Source: Allobranchiibius sp. CTAmp26
GTDB lineage: Bacteria > Actinomycetota > Actinomycetes > Actinomycetales > Dermatophilaceae
Length of the DNA stretch: 64,000 nt
Assembly (NCBI RefSeq): GCF_017565405.1
Contig: NZ_JAGEKR010000024.1
Coordinates: forward strand, 1-64,000
Reading direction: 5' to 3'
Both the position numbers and the translations under genes were made by a program. Under the pieces are notes generated by a model that searched no databases, had not been told where the DNA came from, and worked only from the letters and a program-made list of their open reading frames with translations. Positions 8,818-16,875 of this stretch are shown piece by piece. Within the stretch, counting starts at the first letter, position 1, and each line of letters opens with the position of its first letter.

Positions 8818-10279
8818 TGCACGCCGCCTGGTCGACAAACTCTGGTCGTACTGCGATGTGTTGCGCGACGACGGAGTCGGTGTCATCGAGTACACCGAGC
8901 AGCTGACCTACCTGCTGTTCCTGAAGATGGCGCAAGAGCGGGCCACCCGGAAGCTCGCGCCTGAGCAGGTCGTGCCCAAGGAGTACTCGTGGCAAACCCT
9001 GCTCGACGCCCAGGGCGACCGCCTGGAGTTTGAGTACACGCGGATCCTCAACGGCCTCGCCCGTGAAGACGGTGTCATCGGCACGATCTTCCGTAAGGCG
9101 CAGAACCGGATTCAGGACCCAGCGAAGCTGCGCCGGCTCATCGTCGACCTGATTGACAAGGAGAACTGGTCGCAGTCGGGCACCGACATCAAGGGCGATG
9201 CCTACGAGGACCTCCTCTCCAAGGGGGCGTCCGATAAGGGCTCCGGGGCCGGCCAGTACTTCACGCCTCGGGCTCTGATCGAGGCGATCGTCGACGTCGT
9301 ACAACCGACGGTCGACGACACGGTCGTCGACCCGGCCTGCGGCACCGGTGGCTTCCTCTTGGTTGCTCATGACCACGCCTCGCGCGGCGCCGAGTCGATG
9401 ACCCCGACGCAGCGTGACCACCTCCGCGACGAGTTCGTGGCGGGCTACGAACTTGTCGACGGCACAGCCAGATTGGCCGCGATGAACCTGCTGCTGCATG
9501 GCATGGGAACCTCCAACGGGGACTCGCTCATCGAGGTGCGCGACTCCCTGATCGCAGACCCGGGCCGCCGCTGGTCCGTCGTGCTGTCGAACCCGCCGTT
9601 CGGCCGGAAGTCATCGCTGACCATGGTCGGTGCGGATGGTCGGGAGGCCCGGGAGGACCGCGAGATCGAACGCCAGGACTTCGTTGCAACCACGAGCAAC
9701 AAGCAGCTGAACTTCGTCCAGCACATCGCCACGATCCTCAACACGAACGGTCGCGCGGCCGTCGTCCTGCCGGACAACGTCCTCTTCGAGGGCGGCGCCG
9801 GCGAGAACATCCGCCGCAAACTGCTCGCGGATTTCGACCTGCACACCATGCTCCGGTTGCCGACCGGACTCTTCTACGCCCAGGGCGTGAAGGCCAACGT
9901 GTTGTTCTTCGACAAGAAGGTCGCCCGACCCGGGCAACCCTGGACCGAGCGGCTTTGGGTCTACGACCTGCGCACTAACAAGCACTTCACCCTCAAGCAG
10001 AACCCGCTGCGCCGTGCGGACCTCGACGAGTTCGTTGCTGAGTACACCGCGACCGAGCGCGCCGAGTCTGAACGCTGGAAGTCGTTCACGTACGACGAGA
10101 TCATCGCCCGCGACAAGGCTAACCTCGACATCACCTGGCTCAAGGACGATTCGCTCGAGGACCTCGACAACCTGCCGTCGCCGGACATCATCGCCCGCGA
10201 GATCGTTGAAGACCTCACTGCCGCCCTCGCCGAATTCGAAGCAGTGGCAACGTCTTTGGAGGAGCAGCTGCGCAGCTGA
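8810..10279 (+). CDS. hsdM: Type I restriction enzyme, M (adenine methyltransferase) subunit
   Basis: HsdM transfers a methyl group from S-adenosylmethionine to adenine in the target chosen by HsdS. At 489 residues it is of normal length. An N-terminal helical domain (1-140) precedes the methyltransferase core with the SAM-binding motif DPACGTGG (174-181) and catalytic NPPFG (261-265). GAGQYFTPR lies ahead of the core, as in the family. The start at 8810 is chosen because AAGGAG lies at 8798-8803 with a six-base gap; an upstream ATG at 8768 would bury that site. Unusually, hsdM is separated from hsdS by the mrr-like and toxin-antitoxin genes. No clear terminator follows. Confidence 0.95.
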   Translation: MTDARRLVDKLWSYCDVLRDDGVGVIEYTEQLTYLLFLKMAQERATRKLAPEQVVPKEYSWQTLLDAQGDRLEFEYTRILNGLAREDGVIGTIFRKAQNRIQDPAKLRRLIVDLIDKENWSQSGTDIKGDAYEDLLSKGASDKGSGAGQYFTPRALIEAIVDVVQPTVDDTVVDPACGTGGFLLVAHDHASRGAESMTPTQRDHLRDEFVAGYELVDGTARLAAMNLLLHGMGTSNGDSLIEVRDSLIADPGRRWSVVLSNPPFGRKSSLTMVGADGREAREDREIERQDFVATTSNKQLNFVQHIATILNTNGRAAVVLPDNVLFEGGAGENIRRKLLADFDLHTMLRLPTGLFYAQGVKANVLFFDKKVARPGQPWTERLWVYDLRTNKHFTLKQNPLRRADLDEFVAEYTATERAESERWKSFTYDEIIARDKANLDITWLKDDSLEDLDNLPSPDIIAREIVEDLTAALAEFEAVATSLEEQLRS

Positions 10280-10704
10280 CGGTCCGCGCGCTCAGCTATC
10301 CGCCGGATCCAATCCGGTGACGGCAGTTCTGGGTTACTACTCGTGTAGAGGTGCCGGCGGCCTCATTGGCAGCCGGCGCGTACGTGCGCGGGCGCATAGA
10401 CACCCATCACACATTCGAAACAGTCAGCACTCCCCGCGTGGCTTGGAGGCCAGGATGTTCCGAGTCAATCCGGTTGACGTCAACCCGACTGCTTGTCTTC
10501 GTTCTGGCTGCATCGCCTCGCGTTCGGCCCACGCCCCCAAAGCGGGTTCCCGTCTCTACCGGGTGTCGTACCGCCCAGAACGCGGCAACTTCTCCACCTG
10601 TGACAGACACCCCGACCGCTAGCCAGCAAATCAGTCACGGCGGAAGGGGGCACCGTCCTCGGTCTGTACGTCGAGCTTAGGAGAAAATCCGCCCCAGGCC
10701 GGCG
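10280..10704. other. Gene-less stretch between hsdM and the HEPN cassette
   Basis: These 425 bases separate two convergent gene groups. Frames such as 10351-10680 show compositional bias only and no family features. I see no perfect long hairpin, repeat array or RNA gene. A change towards lower GC begins on the right side. Confidence 0.4.
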
Positions 10705-11508
10705 CTAGTCAGACGCCGCGGACTCGGCGATACGTCTGGAAACTACCGACTTGAGGCGCCGCTCAGCGAAGATCGCGGACAGTGCCCGGACCCGGGACCG
10801 GCTGTCTGCGGCAGAGACGTCCACTCCCAAGTAGCCCTCGTCCAACCATCGCTTCATCGTGTGATCAAAAAGGACTTGATTGGAAGATCTCACAAGGAAG
10901 TCGCACGCCGCCAAACTGTCCTGGATTGCCGCAAGGTCGAGAGCGACTCCGTATTGAGCCTTGCCAAGGTCATCGATTCGGAGGGTTCCGTGCGCTCGGG
11001 TATCAAACCTTCCGGACCAGTGGACCGATGCATGACGGATCGCGCACACCGAGTCAAATGTCGCTACCGCCTTCCCAAGGGCCGTTTCTTCAGCTATTTG
11101 ATATTTCGTGAATCGCTTGAATTGCTTAGCGATAACTCCTTTCGAGCTAAAAAGCACGCCCTCGACCAACCCATACCCAGCTTTTCCCGTCGCGAATGTG
11201 CGAACCGCAGAGAAAGGAATCGATTCCAACGCGACGTTGCGAGCTACCCATGGGCACGTATTTGCGAGATCGGCGAAAACCGTCCGAAAGTAGTTCTCAG
11301 TAGATCCAACCATCTGCGCAACGAGCATCTGGCCCAGCGTCACGTCGTGATCCCCACCCATGAGCGATGTCGACAACCTGTTCATAAGAATGACGTCATC
11401 GATCCACTGAGAAATCGCAGACTCTCGAGAGATTTGAACCTCACGAACACAAGCTCGGATATCGATCTGCGAGGCGACGCCCGAATAGTTCACCACGACA
11501 TCACTCAT
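10705..11508 (-). CDS. HEPN-domain protein, candidate RNase effector of a defence cassette
   Basis: The protein has 267 residues and no family I can name with certainty. It carries an R158-x4-H163 motif (AIRHASVHW), the signature of HEPN ribonucleases. Helices around STENYFRTVFADLA (69-82) and FDSVCAIRHASVHW (151-164) resemble the two core HEPN helices. Its start overlaps the end of the upstream ATPase gene by eight bases, so the two proteins are made together. Many HEPN proteins in defence islands cut RNA when a partner ATPase senses infection; that role is inferred here. Codon composition is visibly less GC-rich than the hsd genes, suggesting separate acquisition. A non-nuclease HEPN (scaffold only) is possible. 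Confidence 0.75.
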   Translation of the reverse strand: MSDVVVNYSGVASQIDIRACVREVQISRESAISQWIDDVILMNRLSTSLMGGDHDVTLGQMLVAQMVGSTENYFRTVFADLANTCPWVARNVALESIPFSAVRTFATGKAGYGLVEGVLFSSKGVIAKQFKRFTKYQIAEETALGKAVATFDSVCAIRHASVHWSGRFDTRAHGTLRIDDLGKAQYGVALDLAAIQDSLAACDFLVRSSNQVLFDHTMKRWLDEGYLGVDVSAADSRSRVRALSAIFAERRLKSVVSRRIAESAASD

Positions 11509-13183
11509 AGATGAACTCTTCGGCCACGGATTTTATCTGAGCTGCGCGTTTTGGGCCTATATATTCCGCGGCCAGCAATTTTACATTCTCTTCGTCGGTC
11601 AGGATATCCTGGACCGTACTTACTTTTCCTGCAGCCGTGATCCGATCCAGTTGCTTTTGGCTGATTGGCAATTTCTCAATGCTTGTCGACAGCAACTCCT
11701 CATAAATCGAGGCATCAGTCAGGGGCGCCCCGCAATGCGAGCAGAACCGCGCCTCGGGTATCTCCCTAGGAGTGCCACACCGCTGGCATGCCGCCATGTC
11801 GAGCTTGCAGCGGCTCAAAAAATCCTTACCCAGGAGACTGGCAAGTGTTCGGCGAACGCGCGCTGCGGACGATTCACGTCGAGCGAGGCCGTCAATAGCC
11901 TCAGCAATCGACGGGTTGCGCCCAAGTGCCATGGCACCATGGGTCAGCAGAAGCGAGTAATGAATCACCACCTGCCTGAAGGACTTCGGGCCCATGCTGA
12001 GATTGCTGGAACGCCGCAGAACACCTGCGTACTCCAGCAAGCCCAAAATGCGGTCAACCTCTGCCGGGACCGGCTCTTGCAAGAGGACCGACACGACTTT
12101 AGTTGTGCCTGGTCGGCCGGAATTATACGTCGATATAGCATCGATACAAGCGCCGACCAGATCGCTTCCAACTGCAACGAAATTTTTGTATCTCGGCAGT
12201 TTCTCTTCTAGTGACAGAAAGACTTTGATGGTCGCCGCCGCCGAATCTTCAATTGCTGAATCGCACAGTTGAGTGGTGTTCTTGAGGGAACCATCTTCAT
12301 CTTCTTCTAGGAATTGCGACAACATGGAAAGCAGATTCCTCGGGAGCCCAAAACTTGCGAGGGCTAGATATTCGAGTGCACCGCGGCGCCCTCGAAGCCG
12401 CGCCAACGATTCTGCATCGAGTCGCTTTTCGCACATTTCACTCATCATTGGTATGAAGTCGGGATCAGAGGGATCAAGCCAAACGTCCGAAACTTGAACG
12501 TCATGCCCGACTTGGAAACGAGGGGTATAGGTCGTCACGCCGGGGTAGACGGCGGCTTTGGCGCTAACCACTCTGGATCGCAGATTGCCGAAGATCTCGA
12601 AAAACTCGCGCTGCTGCTCCGGAGAGAAGGCATGAGCTGCGTCATCTAGGAGCAAGACCACGCGCCGCCTGCCAGCAGTTGCAGAGACGCGTTCTAGTAT
12701 CTCGAGGATCTCCGTCAGCGTGAAGTCGCTCGGCGGAGCTTGGTCCACGCGGCGACGCTCGACGGCATCAGCAACTGTCGTGGCGAGCTTCAGTCGGACC
12801 GCCGGTGCTTCGGCTAGCTCCAGTCCAAGAGCGTCTGTCGCTTGCGACAGTCCTCGAAGGATCAGAGCAAGGACCCACTGCCGAAAAAAGGCAAGAGCAC
12901 TTGGATCTCGGCGCAGCTCAGGCTCAAGCGAGAGTGACTTGGCGTAGTTGACGTATATCGGCAACGCAACGGCTTCGTCTTGGAGCTGATAACGGGCTAA
13001 CCGAAGATAGGTGCTCTTCCCGCTGCCTCGGGGGCCGATCAGGAGTCTCTGGCCGGGGCTCTTCAACTTACGCAACAGGCTCTCTTCGCGCGCGGTGAGG
13101 ATCGTGCACCGCTCGAGTTCCTGCCGATTCATATCCTCGGCCCTGTATCCCAGGTCGATCAGGTCGTCAGAAGTGGCGCTCAC
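11501..13183 (-). CDS. P-loop (ORC/CDC6-like) ATPase with C-terminal zinc ribbon, candidate defence sensor
   Basis: The protein has 560 residues. Walker A is GPRGSGKST (50-58) and Walker B is VVLLLDD (175-181), so this is an active-looking AAA/STAND-type ATPase. A helical and winged-helix region follows (around 265-410: FGLPRNLLSML, LLEYAGVLRRSSN). A zinc ribbon has C466, C469, C481 and C484 (CQRCG, CSHCG). The last 50 residues resemble a helix-hairpin-helix element (YIGPKRAAQIKSVAEEF), which could contact DNA. The GTG start at 13183 has AAGGA about seven bases upstream. It is coupled to the HEPN gene by an eight-base overlap. It may be the sensor or switch for the HEPN effector; no target is evident. 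Confidence 0.8.
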   Translation of the reverse strand: MSATSDDLIDLGYRAEDMNRQELERCTILTAREESLLRKLKSPGQRLLIGPRGSGKSTYLRLARYQLQDEAVALPIYVNYAKSLSLEPELRRDPSALAFFRQWVLALILRGLSQATDALGLELAEAPAVRLKLATTVADAVERRRVDQAPPSDFTLTEILEILERVSATAGRRRVVLLLDDAAHAFSPEQQREFFEIFGNLRSRVVSAKAAVYPGVTTYTPRFQVGHDVQVSDVWLDPSDPDFIPMMSEMCEKRLDAESLARLRGRRGALEYLALASFGLPRNLLSMLSQFLEEDEDGSLKNTTQLCDSAIEDSAAATIKVFLSLEEKLPRYKNFVAVGSDLVGACIDAISTYNSGRPGTTKVVSVLLQEPVPAEVDRILGLLEYAGVLRRSSNLSMGPKSFRQVVIHYSLLLTHGAMALGRNPSIAEAIDGLARRESSAARVRRTLASLLGKDFLSRCKLDMAACQRCGTPREIPEARFCSHCGAPLTDASIYEELLSTSIEKLPISQKQLDRITAAGKVSTVQDILTDEENVKLLAAEYIGPKRAAQIKSVAEEFIYE

Positions 13184-13931
13184 GGCGTCATCCTTCCATC
13201 TGGTTGGAACAACGATGGCGGAGCCATGCGGCGTGCGGTCCTATCAACTCACATTCCCAGTCGTTCGCACGCGTTCCCGACCGACTCGCATCACAGCACC
13301 GAGAGCGCGCGAGATGCGTCTGACCGCTGCGTAGGGTCGCGTGACGCTGGTGCTGGGACCCGAACAGGCCAGTGGGTGATCTGGTTGACGGCGATCCCAG
13401 CCTGCATCAAGCAGCAACGCACACCTGCGAACCGCACGTGAGTCCGCTCGTGGCCGTCTCTGAGGACAACGGCGTCCATTTCGCTTCCTCTGTACGCTAT
13501 CTCGATGTCCAGCTAACCACCTCAAGCGTGCGTCTTCGCCGATGACCGCGTTAACGCCGTGCGCCAACTCGTTGGCAGGATCAGGCTGAGAGGTGTGAGG
13601 GTGCTAGAAGACGGCACGTTTGGCCACGGCGTATGAAGCCCCGCTCATTCAGACTGCGGATCTCCTCGAGCGCACGAGAGGTGCCTACATCAGCTACCTA
13701 CGGACGGCCGATGCTCTGTGGTCGGGATAGGCGCACAGTGGTATCGGCACTAGTGAAGCCACGCTCGTTGACGTCTCGTCGACACAAACTTCTGTGGCTT
13801 TGGCGCGTCTGGCGCACGCGGCGGGGTATACGTTCGCCGATCGCCGCGAAGTCGACTGTCCCACTTCGCCGATTATGCCGATGCAGCAGGATACTTAGTG
13901 GATTGGCTGGCTAGAATTTCTGCGCACAGTG
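13184..13931. other. Spacer between the ATPase gene and the larger HEPN-like gene
   Basis: The 5' region of the ATPase gene occupies the left end. Small frames at 13244-13567 and 13291-13479 (minus) have no recognisable motif. The right half holds a degenerate helix-turn-helix-like frame (13618-13905), described separately. I see no RNA gene or insertion-sequence end. Confidence 0.4.
13618..13905 (+). pseudogene. Possible remnant of an XRE/HTH antitoxin-like gene
   Basis: One plus-strand frame reads AYEAPLIQTADLLERTRGAY then ISYLRTADALWSG and a stop (TAG, 13729-13731). It resumes in the same frame with GTSEATLVDVSSTQTSVALA and RLAHAAGYTFADRREVD. The second part resembles the recognition helix and following helices of XRE-type antitoxins (GTS.aTL...., then ALARLAHAAGYTF). 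There is no valid start and there is an internal stop, so if real it is decayed. The resemblance is by eye only. Confidence 0.3.
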
Positions 13932-15371
13932 TCACGCCGAGCCGGAATTGGCGCGCACCTCCCGGGCGAGCGCCCGGATGACCGTTTCCTTTAAGACACT
14001 GAGTTGGCCGAGAGGCTCTCCACGGTCGTCTACGGAGCGCATGGCCCAGTTGTACCAGCCCTTCGAAACCTGCCTGCTGTCGCCAGGAACGAGGCGCCCG
14101 TAGTGTCCAGTTGCATTCCTCCGCGCATACCAGATCCGGACCTGCTCATACAGGGACCTGCCAGGCCCTGCGGCACCGTCTTGAGAAGCTGTCGTTGACG
14201 AGCGAAGGTACTCGTAAACCCGAGGAGCTGCAGCGCTCGTGGTGGCGTTTGGATCGCCCGGCCATGGGGAGCCATTAAGCAGCGTGACCACCTGACCCGG
14301 TGCGATGCGAGCACCCGAAAGTAATTCTAGAATGGACCAGTACCTGAAGTAGCGGGCATCCACGGAGGCTTCAGGAATTGCCTCCGCAAGCAGTTCGTAC
14401 GCAAGCCGGATGATTGGGTCTTTCTCCGATGCGCGTACTTGGTCGAGCAGGAATCGCTGGTCTTCTCCCGCGATGAATCCACCCGCGAGATTGCCTAAGT
14501 ACTGGGCTCCAGGTAGTGAGAGCTTGGTCAACACTCCGTCATTCGACTGGCGTTGCTGAATGGCAACGACAACCGGACGTCCCGCCGCCCCTCTATTAGC
14601 GCTAAGCAATGCAAGTGCTAGTCGCACGCTTTCCTCGGTCATACGGCCGGCGTCCTCGTATGTGACTGCCCAAACGGCGGGAAATACGGCGGCACAAAGT
14701 GGATAGGCGGATGACGCCTGAGACCTCCATGGCTCGACGGAGGCGATGTCGCCAGGAGCCCAACCCAAGTCGCGCACAACTTGGTTGACGATCAGTCGGT
14801 ACTCCTCCATTCCTAAGCTAGGAGATAATGGTTGTATGGACCAGCCCGGGAGTTTTGCCGGCTGGGTAAGAAGGAGGCCTTCGACCAGGATTACTACACG
14901 GTGCTCGATTGTTCCAGCACCTACTTTACCCAGGGGTGTGCCGTACATTTCCCCCTGCTTGGCAAGCAGTTCCGCGAGCACCTCTTCGCTGGCCTTGGGC
15001 GATGATATCGCTGAGTTGAGCGTGGCCGGTCGACTAGAGGAAATCTGTCGTAAGATGTTTTCCTCAGGGCTTTTGATCTGCGTAACCATGACGATCGCTT
15101 CCGTACCCAAGGACAAGCCAGACGGCACTGTGGTCGTGCCGCGGCCGTTGCCGTCTATAACGATCGGGGTAGACAAGCACCAAGCTGAATCGACAGCGTC
15201 GACGTAGCCGAGATCCACTTGAAGCGTTCTGCCGCTCAGGTCTGCGCAGTTGGCGATATGGATGGTCAGTGGCTGCCCATCGGTAAGTATCTCCGGTTCA
15301 AGCCATGCCATGGGAGACACATCCCGGGGGTGGCCCTCGCCATCACCTCCGTCAGCGCCTGATGTGTCCAC
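13932..15371 (-). CDS. Large protein with C-terminal HEPN motif (ApeA-like), candidate anti-phage effector
   Basis: The protein has 479 residues. The N-terminal 330 residues are mainly strands and helices with no family I recognise. The C-terminal part looks like an ApeA-type HEPN domain: YFRYWSILELLSG (341-353) as first core helix, then R418-N-x3-H423 (ARRNATGHYG), the RNxxxH form found in many RNA-cutting HEPN proteins. ApeA-type proteins act in abortive infection; that activity is inferred. The GTG at 15371 is the longest start; an ATG at about 15311 is an alternative. It lies on the same strand as the ATPase and HEPN genes, 748 bases upstream of them. It could be a third component or an independent single-gene defence. 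Confidence 0.65.
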   Translation of the reverse strand: MDTSGADGGDGEGHPRDVSPMAWLEPEILTDGQPLTIHIANCADLSGRTLQVDLGYVDAVDSAWCLSTPIVIDGNGRGTTTVPSGLSLGTEAIVMVTQIKSPEENILRQISSSRPATLNSAISSPKASEEVLAELLAKQGEMYGTPLGKVGAGTIEHRVVILVEGLLLTQPAKLPGWSIQPLSPSLGMEEYRLIVNQVVRDLGWAPGDIASVEPWRSQASSAYPLCAAVFPAVWAVTYEDAGRMTEESVRLALALLSANRGAAGRPVVVAIQQRQSNDGVLTKLSLPGAQYLGNLAGGFIAGEDQRFLLDQVRASEKDPIIRLAYELLAEAIPEASVDARYFRYWSILELLSGARIAPGQVVTLLNGSPWPGDPNATTSAAAPRVYEYLRSSTTASQDGAAGPGRSLYEQVRIWYARRNATGHYGRLVPGDSRQVSKGWYNWAMRSVDDRGEPLGQLSVLKETVIRALAREVRANSGSA

Positions 15372-15510
15372 TCGAGTCAGCGTAGAGACTCCTGTCCGGG
15401 TTGTCCGCTCTTGCGGTTGAGGGAGGCGACGTCACGACGAGTGCGTCTTTTCGTAGCCGCATGTGTCTGTACCAGGAGGACTCGAAGGAAAACGGTGGTC
15501 CTACACGCAA

Positions 15511-16650
15511 TTAGTAGCCTGCCAGCTCCGAGAGTTTCGCAGCGATCTCGGCGTCGCGGCCTCGTGCGACGTGCTGGTAGCGCATCGCCGCCTCCGCGGT
15601 GAGGTGCCCGAGTCGGTCCATCGTCTCCTTCGGTGTCGCGCCGGCCAGTGCAGCGAGCACAGCGCCGGTGTGGCGGAGGTCGTGCAGGCGCATGTCCGGG
15701 CGCCCGGCGGCCGTCCTGGCCTTGATCCAGTGGCGGCGGACTGTGTTGGAATGCACCTGGCGAGTGCTGTCCCCTACAGCTGCGAACAGCAGTGCATCCG
15801 TGTCTCGTTCAACGGAGCGGAGATGGTTCGTGACAGCCTCGACGATGTGGGGTGGCATTGACACGGACCGCTGCTGACCGTTCTTGGGTGTTCCGACGAC
15901 CGGGGTGCTGTGGTCCCATGTAACTGCTCGTCGCACGTGGATGAGGCCAGCCCTGACATCAACGTCTCCGCGACGTAGCTCGGCGAGCTCACCGAAGCGC
16001 AGTCCACACCAGGCCGCGATGAGGATGAAAGCCCAGTAACGGTCAGGCATTTCGTTCATCAGCGTGACGATCTCCTCGGGCGATGCCGGGTCTATCGGGC
16101 GCTGGCGTCGTGCGATCCCGGCGCTCCGGATGGTGCAAGGATTCCTGGTCAGAATGTCGTCTCGCACCGCCTCGTTCAGAACGGCGCGCAACAGCGAGTA
16201 GACCTGCGCTCGTTGAGTCGGTGTGTTCGGATCGAGGGTCGCGTACCAAGTACGCACGACTGGCGGCGTGATGTCGCGCAGTGACACCTCGGCGAATACC
16301 GGAAGGATGAACCGATCCAGCTGCCTCCGGTAGAGCGCACGAGTGAGCTGCTTGACCTCGCGCTGCAGCAGCCACGACTCGGCGTACGGGCCGAACGCCT
16401 CTATCGCGCGTTGGACCTGCGCCCGTCGGGACTTGGCGGGCGACCACTCGTCGTTCTGAATGAGCCGGCGCTCGGCTGCGAGCCAACCCTCGGCGTCCGA
16501 CTTCGCCTGAAAGGTCGACGGTGCACGGTGGATGCCCTCATCCGGGCCCATGTAGTACGCCTGAAAGCGGCGGTTGGAACGCTTCCGGATCGTCCCGAAG
16601 TCCCGCTTCGCCCGGGTCACGACGCGCCGTCCGCGGACACATTTGGGCAT
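15511..16650 (-). CDS. Tyrosine-type site-specific integrase
   Basis: The protein has 379 residues and a phage/island integrase build. An AP2-like N-terminal arm-binding region (FGTIRKRSNRRFQAYYMGPD) is followed by a SAM-like core-binding domain (about 75-170) and a C-terminal catalytic domain. Catalytic residues visible are Arg in WCGLRFGEL, Lys in GTPKNGQQR, His and Arg in LHDLRHTG, His in LGHLT and the Tyr nucleophile in MRYQHVARG. The start at 16650 overlaps two 11-base direct repeats. The gene sits 131 bases from a tRNA-Pro 3' end, the expected place for the integrase of an island inserted at that tRNA. All residues are intact, so excision may still be possible. Confidence 0.94.
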   Translation of the reverse strand: MPKCVRGRRVVTRAKRDFGTIRKRSNRRFQAYYMGPDEGIHRAPSTFQAKSDAEGWLAAERRLIQNDEWSPAKSRRAQVQRAIEAFGPYAESWLLQREVKQLTRALYRRQLDRFILPVFAEVSLRDITPPVVRTWYATLDPNTPTQRAQVYSLLRAVLNEAVRDDILTRNPCTIRSAGIARRQRPIDPASPEEIVTLMNEMPDRYWAFILIAAWCGLRFGELAELRRGDVDVRAGLIHVRRAVTWDHSTPVVGTPKNGQQRSVSMPPHIVEAVTNHLRSVERDTDALLFAAVGDSTRQVHSNTVRRHWIKARTAAGRPDMRLHDLRHTGAVLAALAGATPKETMDRLGHLTAEAAMRYQHVARGRDAEIAAKLSELAGY

Positions 16651-16667
16651 AACTGGGGCATAACTGG
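16645..16667. repeat. Two 11-base direct repeats at the integrase start
   Basis: GGGCATAACTGG occurs at 16645-16656 and again at 16656-16667, sharing one G. The copies overlap the integrase start codon and lie between the gene and the attachment site. They could be arm-type integrase sites, which would also let the integrase repress itself. Confidence 0.6.
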
Positions 16668-16781
16668 AGGTACTTTGGGTCTTCTTACGCCCGCGGCTCT
16701 CATGCGTTGAAGGCTACAACGTCGCAGGTCAGAGGCATATAGCGTGAATTTGCGCCAAGCAAGAAACGGGCGCGTGGAGAA

Positions 16782-16804
16782 TTCAAATCCTGTCACCCCG
16801 ACCA
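16782..16804 (+). other. Attachment-site core: 3' end of tRNA-Pro
   Basis: The 23 bases from TTCAAATCCTG through CACCCCGACCA match the T-loop, 3' T-stem, acceptor strand and CCA of actinobacterial tRNA-Pro. The upstream side cannot form the rest of a tRNA (the 5' T-stem strand does not pair). So this is the copy left at the far end of an island that inserted into the tRNA 3' end. The full tRNA-Pro should lie left of the window. Confidence 0.75.
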
Positions 16805-16810
16805 GCAAAG

Positions 16811-16852
16811 AGAACGGCCCTGACCTGCGGGAACGCGGATCAGGGCCGTTCT
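16811..16852 (+). terminator. Terminator belonging to the original tRNA-Pro locus
   Basis: AGAACGGCCCTGA (16811-16823) pairs perfectly with TCAGGGCCGTTCT (16840-16852) around a 16-base loop, seven bases after the tRNA CCA. It would also stop transcription from the convergent diacylglycerol kinase gene. Confidence 0.75.
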
Positions 16853-16875
16853 TCGTCTCGGGCCACGCGAAGCGC

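Noticed and set aside
10351-10680. 109-codon plus-strand frame after hsdM
   Set aside because: No start signal, no motif and biased composition; treated as non-coding.
15463-15861. Plus-strand frame opposite the integrase C-terminus
   Set aside because: It is antisense to intact catalytic motifs of the integrase and has no features.
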